Below, piece by piece: positions 24,764 to 33,548 of a stretch of DNA of 64,000 bases (positions within the stretch are counted from its first letter, which is position 1; every line of letters starts with the position of its first letter). Both the position numbers and the translations under genes were made by a program. The notes below the pieces were generated by a model. It worked only from the letters and a program-made list of their open reading frames with translations, had not been told where the DNA came from and made no database searches. Source of the stretch: Flavobacterium lacisediminis (GTDB lineage Bacteria > Bacteroidota > Bacteroidia > Flavobacteriales > Flavobacteriaceae). Location: positions 124,001-188,000 of the forward strand of contig NZ_JAPCIO010000005.1 of assembly GCF_025909975.1 (NCBI RefSeq), given 5' to 3'.

Positions 24764-27301
24764 ATGATACATACTTACAGCATTACCGGAATGACTTGCG
24801 ATGGTTGTCGCTCTAAAGTCGAGAAAGCATTGAATACTATTGATGGTATTGAAGCAAAAGTTTCATTAAGCCCACCAGTGGCCATAATTACTATGGACAA
24901 ACACATTCCAACATCAAAGTTGCAGGAAGCACTGACGACTGTTGGAAAATACACCATAGAAATGAGCAATGATAAAACTACAGAAGATACTACAACTAAT
25001 GAATCCGCTGCAAAGTCATGTTGTTCTACTCATGAGCATAATTATAAAAAAGAGGCTGTTATACCAACCAACGCCGCTGGTAAATATTATTGCCCAATGC
25101 ATTGCGAAGGCGAAAAAGTCTATGACAAAGCGGGCGATTGTCCTGTGTGTGGAATGGATCTAGTCAAAGCACCTGAACTAACCGTAAACAAGACACTATA
25201 TACTTGTCCAATGCATCCCGAAGTAATTAGTGAAACTCCGGGTTCCTGTCCTATATGCGGTATGGATTTAGTACCAATGGAACCAAGCGAAAGCGAAGAC
25301 CAAAAAACGTATAAAGATTTGGTAAAAAAAATGAAAATTGCAGTGTTGTTCACGGTTCCCATTTTCGCCATTGCCATGATTGAAATGGCACACAACAATC
25401 CTCTATTGCAATTAATGACTGCTTCAAAATGGAATTGGGTACAATTACTATTATCGCTTCCTGTTGTTTTTTATGCCTGTTGGATATTCTTTGTTCGCGC
25501 CTGGAAATCAATTATTACTTGGAATCTGAATATGTTCACACTCATCGGAATTGGAACGGGAGTGGCATTTTTATTTAGTTTAGTCGGAATGTTTTTTCCG
25601 GATATTTTTCCAAGTGAATTCAAAACAGAACACGGAACTGTATTATTATACTTTGAAGCAACAACAGTTATTCTGACTTTAGTTTTGTTAGGACAATTAC
25701 TCGAAGCAAGGGCACACAGCCAAACCAGCGGAGCTATCAAAGAATTATTAAAACTTGCGCCAACTGAAGCTACTTTGGTTATTGATGGCGGTGATAAAGT
25801 AATATCAATCCACGACATCAAAAAAGGCGATTTATTGAGAGTAAAACCCGGAGATAAAATTCCTGTTGACGGTAAAATAACCGATGGGGAAAGCAGTATA
25901 GATGAAGCCATGATTACTGGTGAGCCAATACCGGTTGATAAAAAGAAAGGCGATAACGTAATTTCCGGAACAATAAACGGAAACAAATCATTTGTGATGA
26001 TAGCCGAAAAAGTAGGTTCCGAAACCTTGCTATCTCAAATCGTGCAAATGGTAAATGATGCCAGTCGTTCACGAGCTCCAATTCAGAAATTAGCAGATAG
26101 TATCTCCAAGTACTTTGTGCCAATTGTGGTCATTATATCGGCAATAACCTTTTTTGTTTGGGCAAAATTTGGTCCCGAACCAGCATTGGTGTATGGCTTT
26201 ATAAATGCTATTGCTGTATTAATTATAGCCTGTCCTTGTGCTCTGGGTCTGGCAACTCCCATGTCAGTAATGGTTGGTGTTGGCAAAGGAGCACAATCAG
26301 GCGTTTTGATAAAGAATGCTGAGGCTTTAGAGAACATGAATAAGGTTAATGTTTTAATTACCGATAAAACAGGAACCATCACCGAAGGAAAACCATCTGT
26401 CGAAAAAATTTATGCATCCAATAACAACGATAGTGACTTATTGCAAAGCATTGCTTCCTTAAACCAATATAGTGAACATCCATTGGCACAAGCTGTGGTA
26501 ATTTATGCCAAAACAAAATCCATTTCTTTAATCGAAGTAAAAGATTTTGAAGCCGTTGCCGGAAAGGGTGTTATAGGAACAGTGATTAATAAAAAAGTGG
26601 CATTAGGCAATAAAAAACTAATGGAGCAAGTCAAGGCAACAGTTTCTGACGATTTAGAAAACAAAATAATTACCGAACAAAAATTAGGTAAAACGGTTTC
26701 ATACATAGCCATTGATGGAGTTGCTGTTGGTTTTGTATCAATTACAGATGCTATTAAAACTTCTAGCAGAGACGCAATAAAAGAATTAATGCAACAGGGT
26801 GTCGAGGTAATCATGATGACTGGTGACAATGTTAATACAGCCAAAGCAGTTGCTGATGAATTGGGATTAACAACTTATAAAGCAGGATGTTTACCCGAAG
26901 ACAAACTCAAAGAAATTAAAAAAATACAAGCCGAAGGCAAAATTGTGGCCATGGCAGGCGATGGTATAAACGACGCACCGGCATTAGCCCAAGCTAATAT
27001 TGGAATTGCAATGGGAACTGGAACAGATGTCGCTATAGAAAGTGCCAAAATAACTTTAGTCAAAGGAGATTTACAAGGCATTGTAAAAGCTAAGAATTTA
27101 AGCCATGCTGTTATGAGAAATATTAAGCAAAATCTATTTTTTGCCTTTTTCTATAATGTATTGGGAGTACCAATCGCAGCTGGAGTTTTATATCCTGTTT
27201 TCGGTATTTTACTATCTCCTATGATTGCAGCTTTAGCAATGTCTTTCAGCTCTGTATCCGTAATTGTAAATGCATTAAGATTAAGAAGTTTAAAACTCTA
27301 A
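24764..27301 (+). CDS. copA: Copper-exporting P1B-type ATPase (CopA)
   Basis: 845 residues. N-terminal HMA domain with GMTCDGCRSK (C12, C15), then two heavy-metal-binding domains (YYCPMHCEGEKVYDKAGDCP; YTCPMHPEVISETPGSCPIC). Eight TM helices follow, with the Cu(I) motif CPCALGLATP (C490-P491-C492), the phosphorylation site DKTGTITEG (D534), a HP motif in SEHPLAQA, and GDGINDAP. This metal motif is specific for Cu(I)/Ag(I). Pumps cytosolic copper to the periplasm, where the multicopper oxidase and Cus pump act. Followed by the MerC fusion after 18 bp. Confidence 0.95.
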   Translation: MIHTYSITGMTCDGCRSKVEKALNTIDGIEAKVSLSPPVAIITMDKHIPTSKLQEALTTVGKYTIEMSNDKTTEDTTTNESAAKSCCSTHEHNYKKEAVIPTNAAGKYYCPMHCEGEKVYDKAGDCPVCGMDLVKAPELTVNKTLYTCPMHPEVISETPGSCPICGMDLVPMEPSESEDQKTYKDLVKKMKIAVLFTVPIFAIAMIEMAHNNPLLQLMTASKWNWVQLLLSLPVVFYACWIFFVRAWKSIITWNLNMFTLIGIGTGVAFLFSLVGMFFPDIFPSEFKTEHGTVLLYFEATTVILTLVLLGQLLEARAHSQTSGAIKELLKLAPTEATLVIDGGDKVISIHDIKKGDLLRVKPGDKIPVDGKITDGESSIDEAMITGEPIPVDKKKGDNVISGTINGNKSFVMIAEKVGSETLLSQIVQMVNDASRSRAPIQKLADSISKYFVPIVVIISAITFFVWAKFGPEPALVYGFINAIAVLIIACPCALGLATPMSVMVGVGKGAQSGVLIKNAEALENMNKVNVLITDKTGTITEGKPSVEKIYASNNNDSDLLQSIASLNQYSEHPLAQAVVIYAKTKSISLIEVKDFEAVAGKGVIGTVINKKVALGNKKLMEQVKATVSDDLENKIITEQKLGKTVSYIAIDGVAVGFVSITDAIKTSSRDAIKELMQQGVEVIMMTGDNVNTAKAVADELGLTTYKAGCLPEDKLKEIKKIQAEGKIVAMAGDGINDAPALAQANIGIAMGTGTDVAIESAKITLVKGDLQGIVKAKNLSHAVMRNIKQNLFFAFFYNVLGVPIAAGVLYPVFGILLSPMIAALAMSFSSVSVIVNALRLRSLKL

Positions 27302-27319
27302 TAAAAAATAATAAAAAGA

Positions 27320-27928
27320 ATGAAAATAGCAAATAATATAGATAAATTCGGAACAATTGGTATGTTCTTCACAGCAATATTTTCACCTTGTTGCTTTCCA
27401 CTTTTTGCATTTGCAGCATCTGCTTTAGGTTTAGGTAGTTTTGAACTTTTTGGCGGATGGACGATGTGGATTTTTCAAGGTATGGTTCTAGTTTCTGTTA
27501 TTGGTTTTTTTCTTTCCTATCATAGGCATAAAAGTCTATATCCTTTATTAATAGCAATTCCAAGTACATTGGTCATTTTTTACAGCTATTATTTTTGCAA
27601 TAATGATTATCAAGTATATTTTTTATATGCTGGTATGTTTGGGCTTCTTATTGCTACAATAGTTAATTATTACAGAAATAAACTTCATAATGGTTGCGAC
27701 ACATGTACCATCTACAATGGTAAATTAGTAGAACTAAAATCAAAAATTACATGTCCAAATTGCGGTCATAAAAAAGAGGAAATAATGCCTACAAATGCCT
27801 GCGAGTTTTTTTATGAATGTGAAAATTGTAAAAAAAGATTACGTCCATTAGAAGGGGATTGTTGTGTATACTGTAGTTACGGAAGTGTAAAATGCCCGCC
27901 AATTCAAGTTGGAACTGGTTGTTGTTAA
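27320..27928 (+). CDS. MerC-like membrane protein fused to GDCCVxC domain
   Basis: 202 residues. The N-terminal half has four hydrophobic segments (about 10-120) with a Cys pair in the first (FSPCCFPLF), as in MerC mercuric transporters. A Cys-rich cytosolic tail follows: GCDTCTIYNG, CPNCGHKK, YECENCKKRLRPLEGDCCVY, then CSYGSVKCPP. The GDCCVxC module is normally a separate small protein near mer genes. Fusion of transporter and metal-binding tail suggests direct capture of the transported ion, Hg(II) or another soft metal. Ends with a C-C pair. Confidence 0.82.
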   Translation: MKIANNIDKFGTIGMFFTAIFSPCCFPLFAFAASALGLGSFELFGGWTMWIFQGMVLVSVIGFFLSYHRHKSLYPLLIAIPSTLVIFYSYYFCNNDYQVYFLYAGMFGLLIATIVNYYRNKLHNGCDTCTIYNGKLVELKSKITCPNCGHKKEEIMPTNACEFFYECENCKKRLRPLEGDCCVYCSYGSVKCPPIQVGTGCC

Positions 27929-27945
27929 AATATAAAATATTACTT

Positions 27946-30192
27946 ATGAAAATTAAATTATCAATTCTTATAGCATTTACTACATTAAGTATAACTGCTC
28001 AAAATATAGTACGTTACGATTTATACGTTCGCGATACAATTGTCAACTATTCTGGAAAAGAAAAAAGAGCTATTGCGGTGAACGGTCAAATTCCAATGCC
28101 AACCTTAACTTTTACAGAAGGCGATATTGCCGAAATTTACGTACATAACGAATTAAATGAAACTACTTCGTTGCATTGGCACGGATTATTTTTACCTAAC
28201 AAAGAAGATGGAGTACCGAATTTAACCCAAATGCCCATTCAACCTGGCACAACGCATAAATATACATTTCCCATCATCCAAAACGGAACGCATTGGTATC
28301 ATTCACACTCAGGATTACAAGAACAAATCGGAATGTATGGTATGTTCATTATGAATAAAAAAGAAAACGATCCTACTTTTAGAAAAGGTATCGATGATTT
28401 ACCAACTGTTCCAGTAATTTTAAGTGAATGGACCGATTTAAAACCCGAAAACATTCATCGAATGTTACACAACGCAACCGATTGGTTTGCCATCAAAAAA
28501 GGCACAACACAAAGTTATGCGGAAGCTATTAGGCAAGGTCATTTCAAAACAAAAATTGCCAACGAATGGAAACGAATGAACGCAATGGATGTAAGCGATG
28601 TATATTATGACAAGTTTCTAATTAATGGTAAAAATGAAAACCAATTATCGCAATTTAAAGGTGGTGATAAAGTTCGATTGCGAATAGCAAATGGCGGTGC
28701 TTCATCTTATTTTTGGTTGACTTATGCTGGTGGAAAAATTACTGTAGTTGCCAGTGATGGTAACGATGTTGAACCAGTTGAAGTTGATCGATTATTGATT
28801 GCAGTATCAGAAACCTATGATGTTATTGTTACAATTCCTGCCGATAATACTTCCTACGAATTTTTAGCAACTCCAGAAGATAGAACTAAATCAACTTCAT
28901 TATACATTGGCAATGGCATCAAACAATTAATTGCTCCTTTACCTAAATTAAAATATTTTGAAGGTATGAAAATGATGAATGGCATGATGAAAATGAACGG
29001 CGACTTGGACGATATGGGAATGAGTATGTCCTTAAACCAAATGGATATGAATGTAGTAATGTATCCAGAAATAACTGGTGCTACAAATGCAAAAAACAAA
29101 GAAAATGAGAGTAGTATGGAAATGAAAAATGACCATTCCAACCATAATCAAAATCAATACAATGCCAATAAGCTATCTAGTATTACAACACTCAACTATG
29201 CAATGCTAAAAGCAACTGATAAAACGACATTACCCAAAGATGCACCAGTAAAAGAACTTCGTTTTGAGCTTACAGGAAATATGAACCGATACGTTTGGAG
29301 TTTAGACAATAAAGTAGTTTCTGAAACCGATAAAATACTTATAAAAAAAGGAGAAAATATTAGAATTACGCTTTACAACGGTTCCATGATGCGTCATCCA
29401 ATGCACTTGCATGGTCATGATTTCAGAATTATTAATGGTCAAGAAGAGTTTGCGCCTTTAAAAAATGTAATGGATCTAATGCCAATGGAAACAAATATTA
29501 TTGAATTCAATGCAAATGTTGAAGGCGATTGGTTTTTTCATTGTCATATTTTATACCACATGATGGCAGGTATGGGAAGAGTTTTTACCTACGAAAACCA
29601 AGCTCCAAATCCACTTATTCCAAATCCCAAATTAGCACAAAGAAAATTATTTGCCGATGATAGAGCTTTTCACATTATGGCTGAAAATGATTTTGCTACC
29701 AATGGAAATGATGGAATGGCGATGATCCAAAATACACGTTGGAGTTTAGGAGCAGAATGGCGATTAGGGTATAATGATATGCACGGCTATGAAGCAGAAT
29801 TCCACTTAGGAAGATACATAGGAAAAATGCAGTGGTTAATGCCTTTCATTGGTTTCGATTGGCGTTACAGAAAAATGAACGGAGAAATCGAAAAAAATAT
29901 TTTTGGACAAGAAAACACCAAAGATAAAAGAGCCGTTTTAAGTGCAGGAGTTAATTACACACTACCAATGTTAGTAATTGCACAAGCCGAAGTTTTTCAA
30001 GATGGAAATCTAAGATTACAATTAATGCGAGAAGATATCCCTGTTTCCAAACGATTACGAATGGGCTTCATGGTCAATACTGATACTGAATACATGCTAG
30101 AAGCACGATACATTCTAAAACGAAATCTAAGCCTAAGAACACATTATGATAGTGATATGGGATTCGGAGTTGGGGTGAATTTAAATTATTGA
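27946..30192 (+). CDS. Multicopper oxidase (CopA/PcoA-like) with fused CopB-like barrel
   Basis: I choose ATG 27946 (MKIKLSILIAFTTL...), which gives a signal peptide and follows the upstream stop; an earlier in-frame ATG at 27892 lies inside the MerC gene. 748 residues. Copper ligands: HWHG (H77, H79), HWYHSHSG (H116, H119, H121), HPMHLHGH (484-491) and HCHILYHMMAGM (532-543). Met-rich stretches (about 345-370: MKMMNGMMKMNGD) bind copper. Residues about 600-748 form an outer-membrane barrel-like domain (EWRLGYNDMHGYEAEFHLGR; ARYILKRNLSLRTHYDS), equivalent to CopB/PcoB. Oxidises Cu(I) in the periplasm. Last gene of the copper module. Confidence 0.92.
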   Translation: MKIKLSILIAFTTLSITAQNIVRYDLYVRDTIVNYSGKEKRAIAVNGQIPMPTLTFTEGDIAEIYVHNELNETTSLHWHGLFLPNKEDGVPNLTQMPIQPGTTHKYTFPIIQNGTHWYHSHSGLQEQIGMYGMFIMNKKENDPTFRKGIDDLPTVPVILSEWTDLKPENIHRMLHNATDWFAIKKGTTQSYAEAIRQGHFKTKIANEWKRMNAMDVSDVYYDKFLINGKNENQLSQFKGGDKVRLRIANGGASSYFWLTYAGGKITVVASDGNDVEPVEVDRLLIAVSETYDVIVTIPADNTSYEFLATPEDRTKSTSLYIGNGIKQLIAPLPKLKYFEGMKMMNGMMKMNGDLDDMGMSMSLNQMDMNVVMYPEITGATNAKNKENESSMEMKNDHSNHNQNQYNANKLSSITTLNYAMLKATDKTTLPKDAPVKELRFELTGNMNRYVWSLDNKVVSETDKILIKKGENIRITLYNGSMMRHPMHLHGHDFRIINGQEEFAPLKNVMDLMPMETNIIEFNANVEGDWFFHCHILYHMMAGMGRVFTYENQAPNPLIPNPKLAQRKLFADDRAFHIMAENDFATNGNDGMAMIQNTRWSLGAEWRLGYNDMHGYEAEFHLGRYIGKMQWLMPFIGFDWRYRKMNGEIEKNIFGQENTKDKRAVLSAGVNYTLPMLVIAQAEVFQDGNLRLQLMREDIPVSKRLRMGFMVNTDTEYMLEARYILKRNLSLRTHYDSDMGFGVGVNLNY

Positions 30193-30210
30193 TTTTAAAT
30201 TAGTATATGA

Positions 30211-30322
30211 AATCCAGCACTACGCTAAGATTTTAGATAAGAAGATTAGTGAGGATATGCAAATATTGAAAGCAAAATTCAAAGCTAATATGCAAACGCA
30301 AAGTAAATCAGTTAATTACTAA
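30211..30322 (+). pseudogene. 3' remnant of a second tyrosine integrase
   Basis: From 30218 the frame reads HYAKILDKKISEDM, then QILKAKFKANMQTQSKSVNY and stop TAA (30320-30322). The first 14 residues equal the intact integrase's end (including nucleophile Y at 30221-30223), and the DNA is about 80% identical over the first ~50 bp. The rest of the gene is missing and upstream sequence belongs to the copper module. It is the scar of a deletion or insertion that joined two mobile elements. Confidence 0.85.
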
Positions 30323-30373
30323 AATATTATAGATATTGTAATATTTTTAAGATTTTATTTACATTTAATTTAA

Positions 30374-30407
30374 TAGATTTTAGTTTAATTTGACAAACTA
30401 AAATCTA
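30374..30407. terminator. 13-bp inverted repeat with T-tract abutting rteC start
   Basis: TAGATTTTAGTTT, loop AATTTGAC, then AAACTAAAATCTA, followed by TTTTTT just before the rteC ATG at 30415. It could terminate transcription from the copper module or act as an operator/attenuator for rteC. Confidence 0.65.
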
Positions 30408-30414
30408 TTTTTTT

Positions 30415-31254
30415 ATGATAACAACTATAAAAAACAACTCTTTGGTAGATTTTGAACACGAACTTTCTCTAATCCTTAACTCAAATTCTAATGAAGTAGA
30501 AAAAGCAAAAAAGATTATTATTTTCATTGAAGACATTTTAAAGCAGTTAACCGACTGGCTCAAAAACCACGTCTTCGATACCATTCAAGAAGAAATCAAA
30601 TTCTTCAAAGAAATCAAACCTAACATTGTAGCAAAATTGATTTTCTATAAAGAAATACTTTTACTTGTTGCAACTCTTCCTTTAGATAAAAGCAAGCGAG
30701 TAAAACATTATGAAAAAAAGATTGATGCAATCAACCAGTTTTATAGGAAAAATAGAGAATTTATCAAATACATTAAAAGTCATTCTACGCATTTTGATGA
30801 ATTATATTTTTCCAGGAAACAGTATAAGGATTTATTCTTAAACGATTGTATGGTTATCAATCAAGATGCTAAATTGTGTACCTCACATGACTATTTATTA
30901 GCAGAAGTAATTGCTTATGAATTACTCGCTTTACACATTGAAAATCGAATAGATAGTATTAATCAATCATGTGCAATCACTAACAATCAAATCAATTCCA
31001 ACTTACACTGGACAGCCAAAAAAGTCGATTTAATCGAACTCATTTACGCGTTACACGAATCTAAAGTGTTCGATAATGGGCAAGCCGACATAAAAGAGAT
31101 TACCCACGTTTTTGAAAAAGCATTTCAAATCGATTTAGGTGACAACATCACCAGAAGCTTTATCGATATCAAAAACCGTAAAACAGATCAAACCCGATTT
31201 TTAAATCAGTTGCAAGCGACACTGGAAACTAAAATCGAAAATGATTTAAACTAA
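30415..31254 (+). CDS. rteC: RteC family regulator of conjugative/mobilizable elements
   Basis: 279 residues, all-helical. The C-terminal part (LHWTAKKVDLIELIYALHES, then KVFDNGQADIKEITHVFEKA) is the RteC signature, and ends SFIDIKNRKTDQTRFL. RteC activates excision of Bacteroides CTnDOT-type elements. Here it stands between an integrase stump and an excisionase-like gene, the usual order in Bacteroidota integrative elements. No signal peptide. Ends at a strong palindromic terminator. Confidence 0.9.
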   Translation: MITTIKNNSLVDFEHELSLILNSNSNEVEKAKKIIIFIEDILKQLTDWLKNHVFDTIQEEIKFFKEIKPNIVAKLIFYKEILLLVATLPLDKSKRVKHYEKKIDAINQFYRKNREFIKYIKSHSTHFDELYFSRKQYKDLFLNDCMVINQDAKLCTSHDYLLAEVIAYELLALHIENRIDSINQSCAITNNQINSNLHWTAKKVDLIELIYALHESKVFDNGQADIKEITHVFEKAFQIDLGDNITRSFIDIKNRKTDQTRFLNQLQATLETKIENDLN

Positions 31255-31288
31255 TACCTACTAAAAACAACCAAATCACATAAAAATC

Positions 31289-31316
31289 GTTCCCAAGTTG
31301 GTACCAACTTGGGAAC
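31289..31316. terminator. Palindromic terminator after rteC
   Basis: GTTCCCAAGTTGGT and its exact reverse complement make a 28-bp perfect palindrome, followed by TTTTCTTTTT. Located 35 bp after the rteC stop codon. Confidence 0.85.
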
Positions 31317-31370
31317 TTTTCTTTTTCAAATGCAATTGTTTTGTACCAAATAACTTCAAAACATAGCATT

Positions 31371-31685
31371 ATGAACTTCAATCACAAAGCCCTGTTCCCA
31401 GAAACGGACAACATTGAATTACTTAACCACCAAATGGTAACGAAACGAGATTTGCTAAATTTTGGAAATCTACTACTACAAGAAATCAAAAATTCCACAA
31501 CAAAATCAAAAACATCTGAAGCTTTACCAAAACCTTGGCTCAAATCAGCCGAAGTCCGTGAAATCCTAAAAATCTCTCCAGGAACCTTACAAAACCTCCG
31601 CATCAATGGGACACTAAAATACAAACGCATCGGCGGAATCAATTACTACAACTACGAGGACATCGTAAAAATGCTAGAAAAGTAG
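31371..31685 (+). CDS. Helix-turn-helix excisionase-like protein
   Basis: I place the start at ATG 31371 (MNFNHKALFPETD); the earlier TTG at 31341 is less likely. 104 residues. The C-terminal half is a MerR-type/HTH_17 winged helix: KSAEVREILKISPGTLQNLR, then INGTLKYKRIGGINYYNYED. Such proteins serve as excisionase or directionality factors near RteC. Same strand and order as in other Bacteroidota elements. Confidence 0.85.
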   Translation: MNFNHKALFPETDNIELLNHQMVTKRDLLNFGNLLLQEIKNSTTKSKTSEALPKPWLKSAEVREILKISPGTLQNLRINGTLKYKRIGGINYYNYEDIVKMLEK

Positions 31686-31686
31686 T

Positions 31687-31794
31687 ATGAATGAAAACAC
31701 AAACACCTGTAACGGCACCTGTGAAGTTTGCACCTGTAAATCGGACAAACAAAGTTGTCATACTGCGCTTGCCAAAGTATCTCCTACGAAGTAG
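31687..31794 (+). CDS. Tiny Cys-rich ORF, 35 aa (speculative)
   Basis: An ATG at 31687, one base after the HTH gene stop, opens a 35-codon frame with CNGTCEVCTC, then CKSDK-like spacing (five Cys and one His: C8, C12, C15, C17, C24, H25). Its last ~12 codons run into a REP-like repeat (31755-31825), which supplies the stop. Spacing suggests translational coupling, but expression is unproven; the Cys pattern could bind metal. Confidence 0.35.
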   Translation: MNENTNTCNGTCEVCTCKSDKQSCHTALAKVSPTK

Positions 31795-31825
31795 GTTTTA
31801 ACTTTTAAGCGCAGCTTAAAACCAC
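31755..31825. repeat. REP-like dispersed repeat, copy 1
   Basis: Begins TTGTCATACTG and ends GCGCAGCTTAAAACCAC. A second copy with few changes is at 33480-33548. Contains the short palindromes CCTACGAAGTAGG and TTTTAAGCGCAGCTTAAAA. Typical of Bacteroidota intergenic repeats. Confidence 0.8.
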
Positions 31826-31851
31826 AACCTGAAACTTGAAACTTTAAAACC

Positions 31852-32811
31852 ATGAATTATATAAAACACCTAACCGGCTTCTTCGAAAAAGTAAGCGTCG
31901 ATTACGACCTCAACCCAACCCACATAAGCCTCTACATGGCCATATTCCAACTTTGGAACCAAAATCGCTTTCAAAATCCAATTAGCATTTCACGAGACGA
32001 ACTTATGCGCATTAGCAAAATTGCATCAACCGCAACCTACCACAAATGCATGAAAGATTTAACCGAAAGAGGATACGTGATTTACAAACCATCTTTTAAC
32101 CCATTCAAAGGGTCCATTTTGGAAGTCTGCAACTTGGATTTTTACTCCAAACCAGTGCCAAAAAAAGAACTAAAAAAGCGTGCAACCAAGTCAAAAAATG
32201 ACCAAGTCATTGAACAGGTTAATGAACAGGTTACTAAACAAGCTCTAAACAAGCATCAAACAAGCTCTAAACATGTACCTTATATAAACAATATAAACAA
32301 TACAAACATTATAAACATAGCTAAGCAAGAAAATTTAAAAAATGAAAAAAAATTAATTTTTACAAATTCAATTTTTGATGAGGTTCAAGAATCGGATTTA
32401 AAAATTGAAAAAGAAAAAGAAAAAAAGTTGCGCCAAAAAAAGAAAAAGAAAGATGAAAATCATTCTACTGTCACTTCGAGCGGATGCCTGTCCCGACCTA
32501 TCGGGATCGAGAAACCAATTTCAAAACAATCAAAACCCACTTTGGAAGAAGCTCAAATCTACTTCCTCGAAAAAAACTTCACCGAAATCGAAGCACAACG
32601 CTTTTTCAATTACTTCGAGAGCAACGGTTGGTTAGTCGGTGGCAGAACCAAAATGAAAGACTGGAAAGCTGCAGCAAGAAATTGGATGCTCAACGCTAGG
32701 AAGTTTGAAAATAAAACTAATGCTTCAGTTCAAACAGAACCCAAAACAATCAATTTAAACCCAAAACACCTCCACGTAACAAATCAAAAAAACTATGGAG
32801 AAGCACTTTAA
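31852..32811 (+). CDS. Winged-helix, replication-initiator-like protein of mobile element
   Basis: 319 residues. The N-terminal domain (about 1-100) has a winged-helix pattern (ISRDELMRISKIASTATYHK, then CMKDLTERGYVIYKP). A low-complexity Lys-rich middle (about 185-205) precedes a C-terminal DnaD/DnaC-loader-like segment (EAQIYFLEKNFTEIEAQRFF, then NYFESNGWLVGGRTKMKDWK, AAARNWM). This W-rich end is typical of phage/plasmid replication proteins that recruit helicase loaders. The next gene encodes a P-loop ATPase and overlaps by 17 bases. A REP-like repeat is inserted in frame at about residues 206-222. Confidence 0.7.
   Translation: MNYIKHLTGFFEKVSVDYDLNPTHISLYMAIFQLWNQNRFQNPISISRDELMRISKIASTATYHKCMKDLTERGYVIYKPSFNPFKGSILEVCNLDFYSKPVPKKELKKRATKSKNDQVIEQVNEQVTKQALNKHQTSSKHVPYINNINNTNIINIAKQENLKNEKKLIFTNSIFDEVQESDLKIEKEKEKKLRQKKKKKDENHSTVTSSGCLSRPIGIEKPISKQSKPTLEEAQIYFLEKNFTEIEAQRFFNYFESNGWLVGGRTKMKDWKAAARNWMLNARKFENKTNASVQTEPKTINLNPKHLHVTNQKNYGEAL
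32469..32516. repeat. REP-like palindromic repeat inserted in frame in a CDS
   Basis: TGTCACTTCGAGCGGATGCC followed by a CCCGA...TCGGG hairpin and ending ATCGAGAAACC. This form is usually intergenic in Flavobacteria; here it is read as part of the preceding CDS without breaking the frame, encoding STVTSSGCLSRPIGIEKP. Confidence 0.65.
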
Positions 32812-33454
32812 CACCATCAAAGACACTTTCGTTATTCAAAACGGATTCAAAGTTTACAACTTCAATTGGTGCTTAAACTACATCGAGTACCAGGGTAAAC
32901 TCATCTACGGTCGCTCTTTCAAAATTGAAGTGGTTGACCATCAAACCATTCTCAAATTGGTAATTTATGCCATTCGAGACGAAAAAAAGGCTTTAGAGCT
33001 CAATTTAGACCTCAACAAAGGTATTTTATTGTCGGGGCCAATTGGTTGCGGGAAAACGTCAATTATGGCGTTAATTCGACCATTTTTTTACCACAAACAC
33101 GACTACAAAATCAAGACATGTAGAGAAATATCTTTCGAATTCGCAAAAAATGGATTCGAATCACTACATCATTACACCCAAAAAGAGCACACGCAATCAC
33201 GTTTAACCGGCTACTGTTTCGACGACTTAGGAGCTGAACAAAACATCAAACACTACGGCAACGACCTCAACGTTATGGCAGAAATTATCATTTCACGCTA
33301 CGAAGATTTTGTACAAAATCAATCCATCACCCACATCACCACAAACCTCTCCGCAAGCGAAATCGAAGCACTCTACGGCAACCGCCTCCGCTCAAGGATG
33401 AGGTCAATGTTCAACCTAATCACCTTCAGCAATGAATCCAGGGATAAAAGATAA
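32795..33454 (+). CDS. P-loop ATPase (DnaC/IstB-like helicase loader)
   Basis: 219 residues. Walker A GPIGCGKTS (about 77-85), Walker B CFDDLGAEQ (about 141-149) and sensor-1-like THITTNLSASEIEALYGNRL, with an arginine-rich end RSRMRSMFNLI. These match AAA+ DnaC-type loaders. It overlaps the initiator-like gene by 17 bases, so both probably act together in replication of a mobile element. Confidence 0.8.
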   Translation: MEKHFNTIKDTFVIQNGFKVYNFNWCLNYIEYQGKLIYGRSFKIEVVDHQTILKLVIYAIRDEKKALELNLDLNKGILLSGPIGCGKTSIMALIRPFFYHKHDYKIKTCREISFEFAKNGFESLHHYTQKEHTQSRLTGYCFDDLGAEQNIKHYGNDLNVMAEIIISRYEDFVQNQSITHITTNLSASEIEALYGNRLRSRMRSMFNLITFSNESRDKR

Positions 33455-33479
33455 TTTTCAATATTTCTAAAGAATTGAA

Positions 33480-33548
33480 TTGTCATACTGAGCTTGTCGA
33501 AGTATCTCCTACGAAGTAGGCTTACTTTTAAGCGCAGCTTAAAACCAC
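33480..33548. repeat. REP-like dispersed repeat, copy 2
   Basis: Same element as at 31755-31825, starting TTGTCATACTGAGCTTGTCG. It starts 26 bp after the ATPase stop codon. The region to 33656 has no gene. Confidence 0.8.

Noticed and set aside
24969-25163. 64-aa ORF and several minus-strand ORFs within copA and the RND genes.
   Set aside because: They are shadows of long, motif-rich coding frames.
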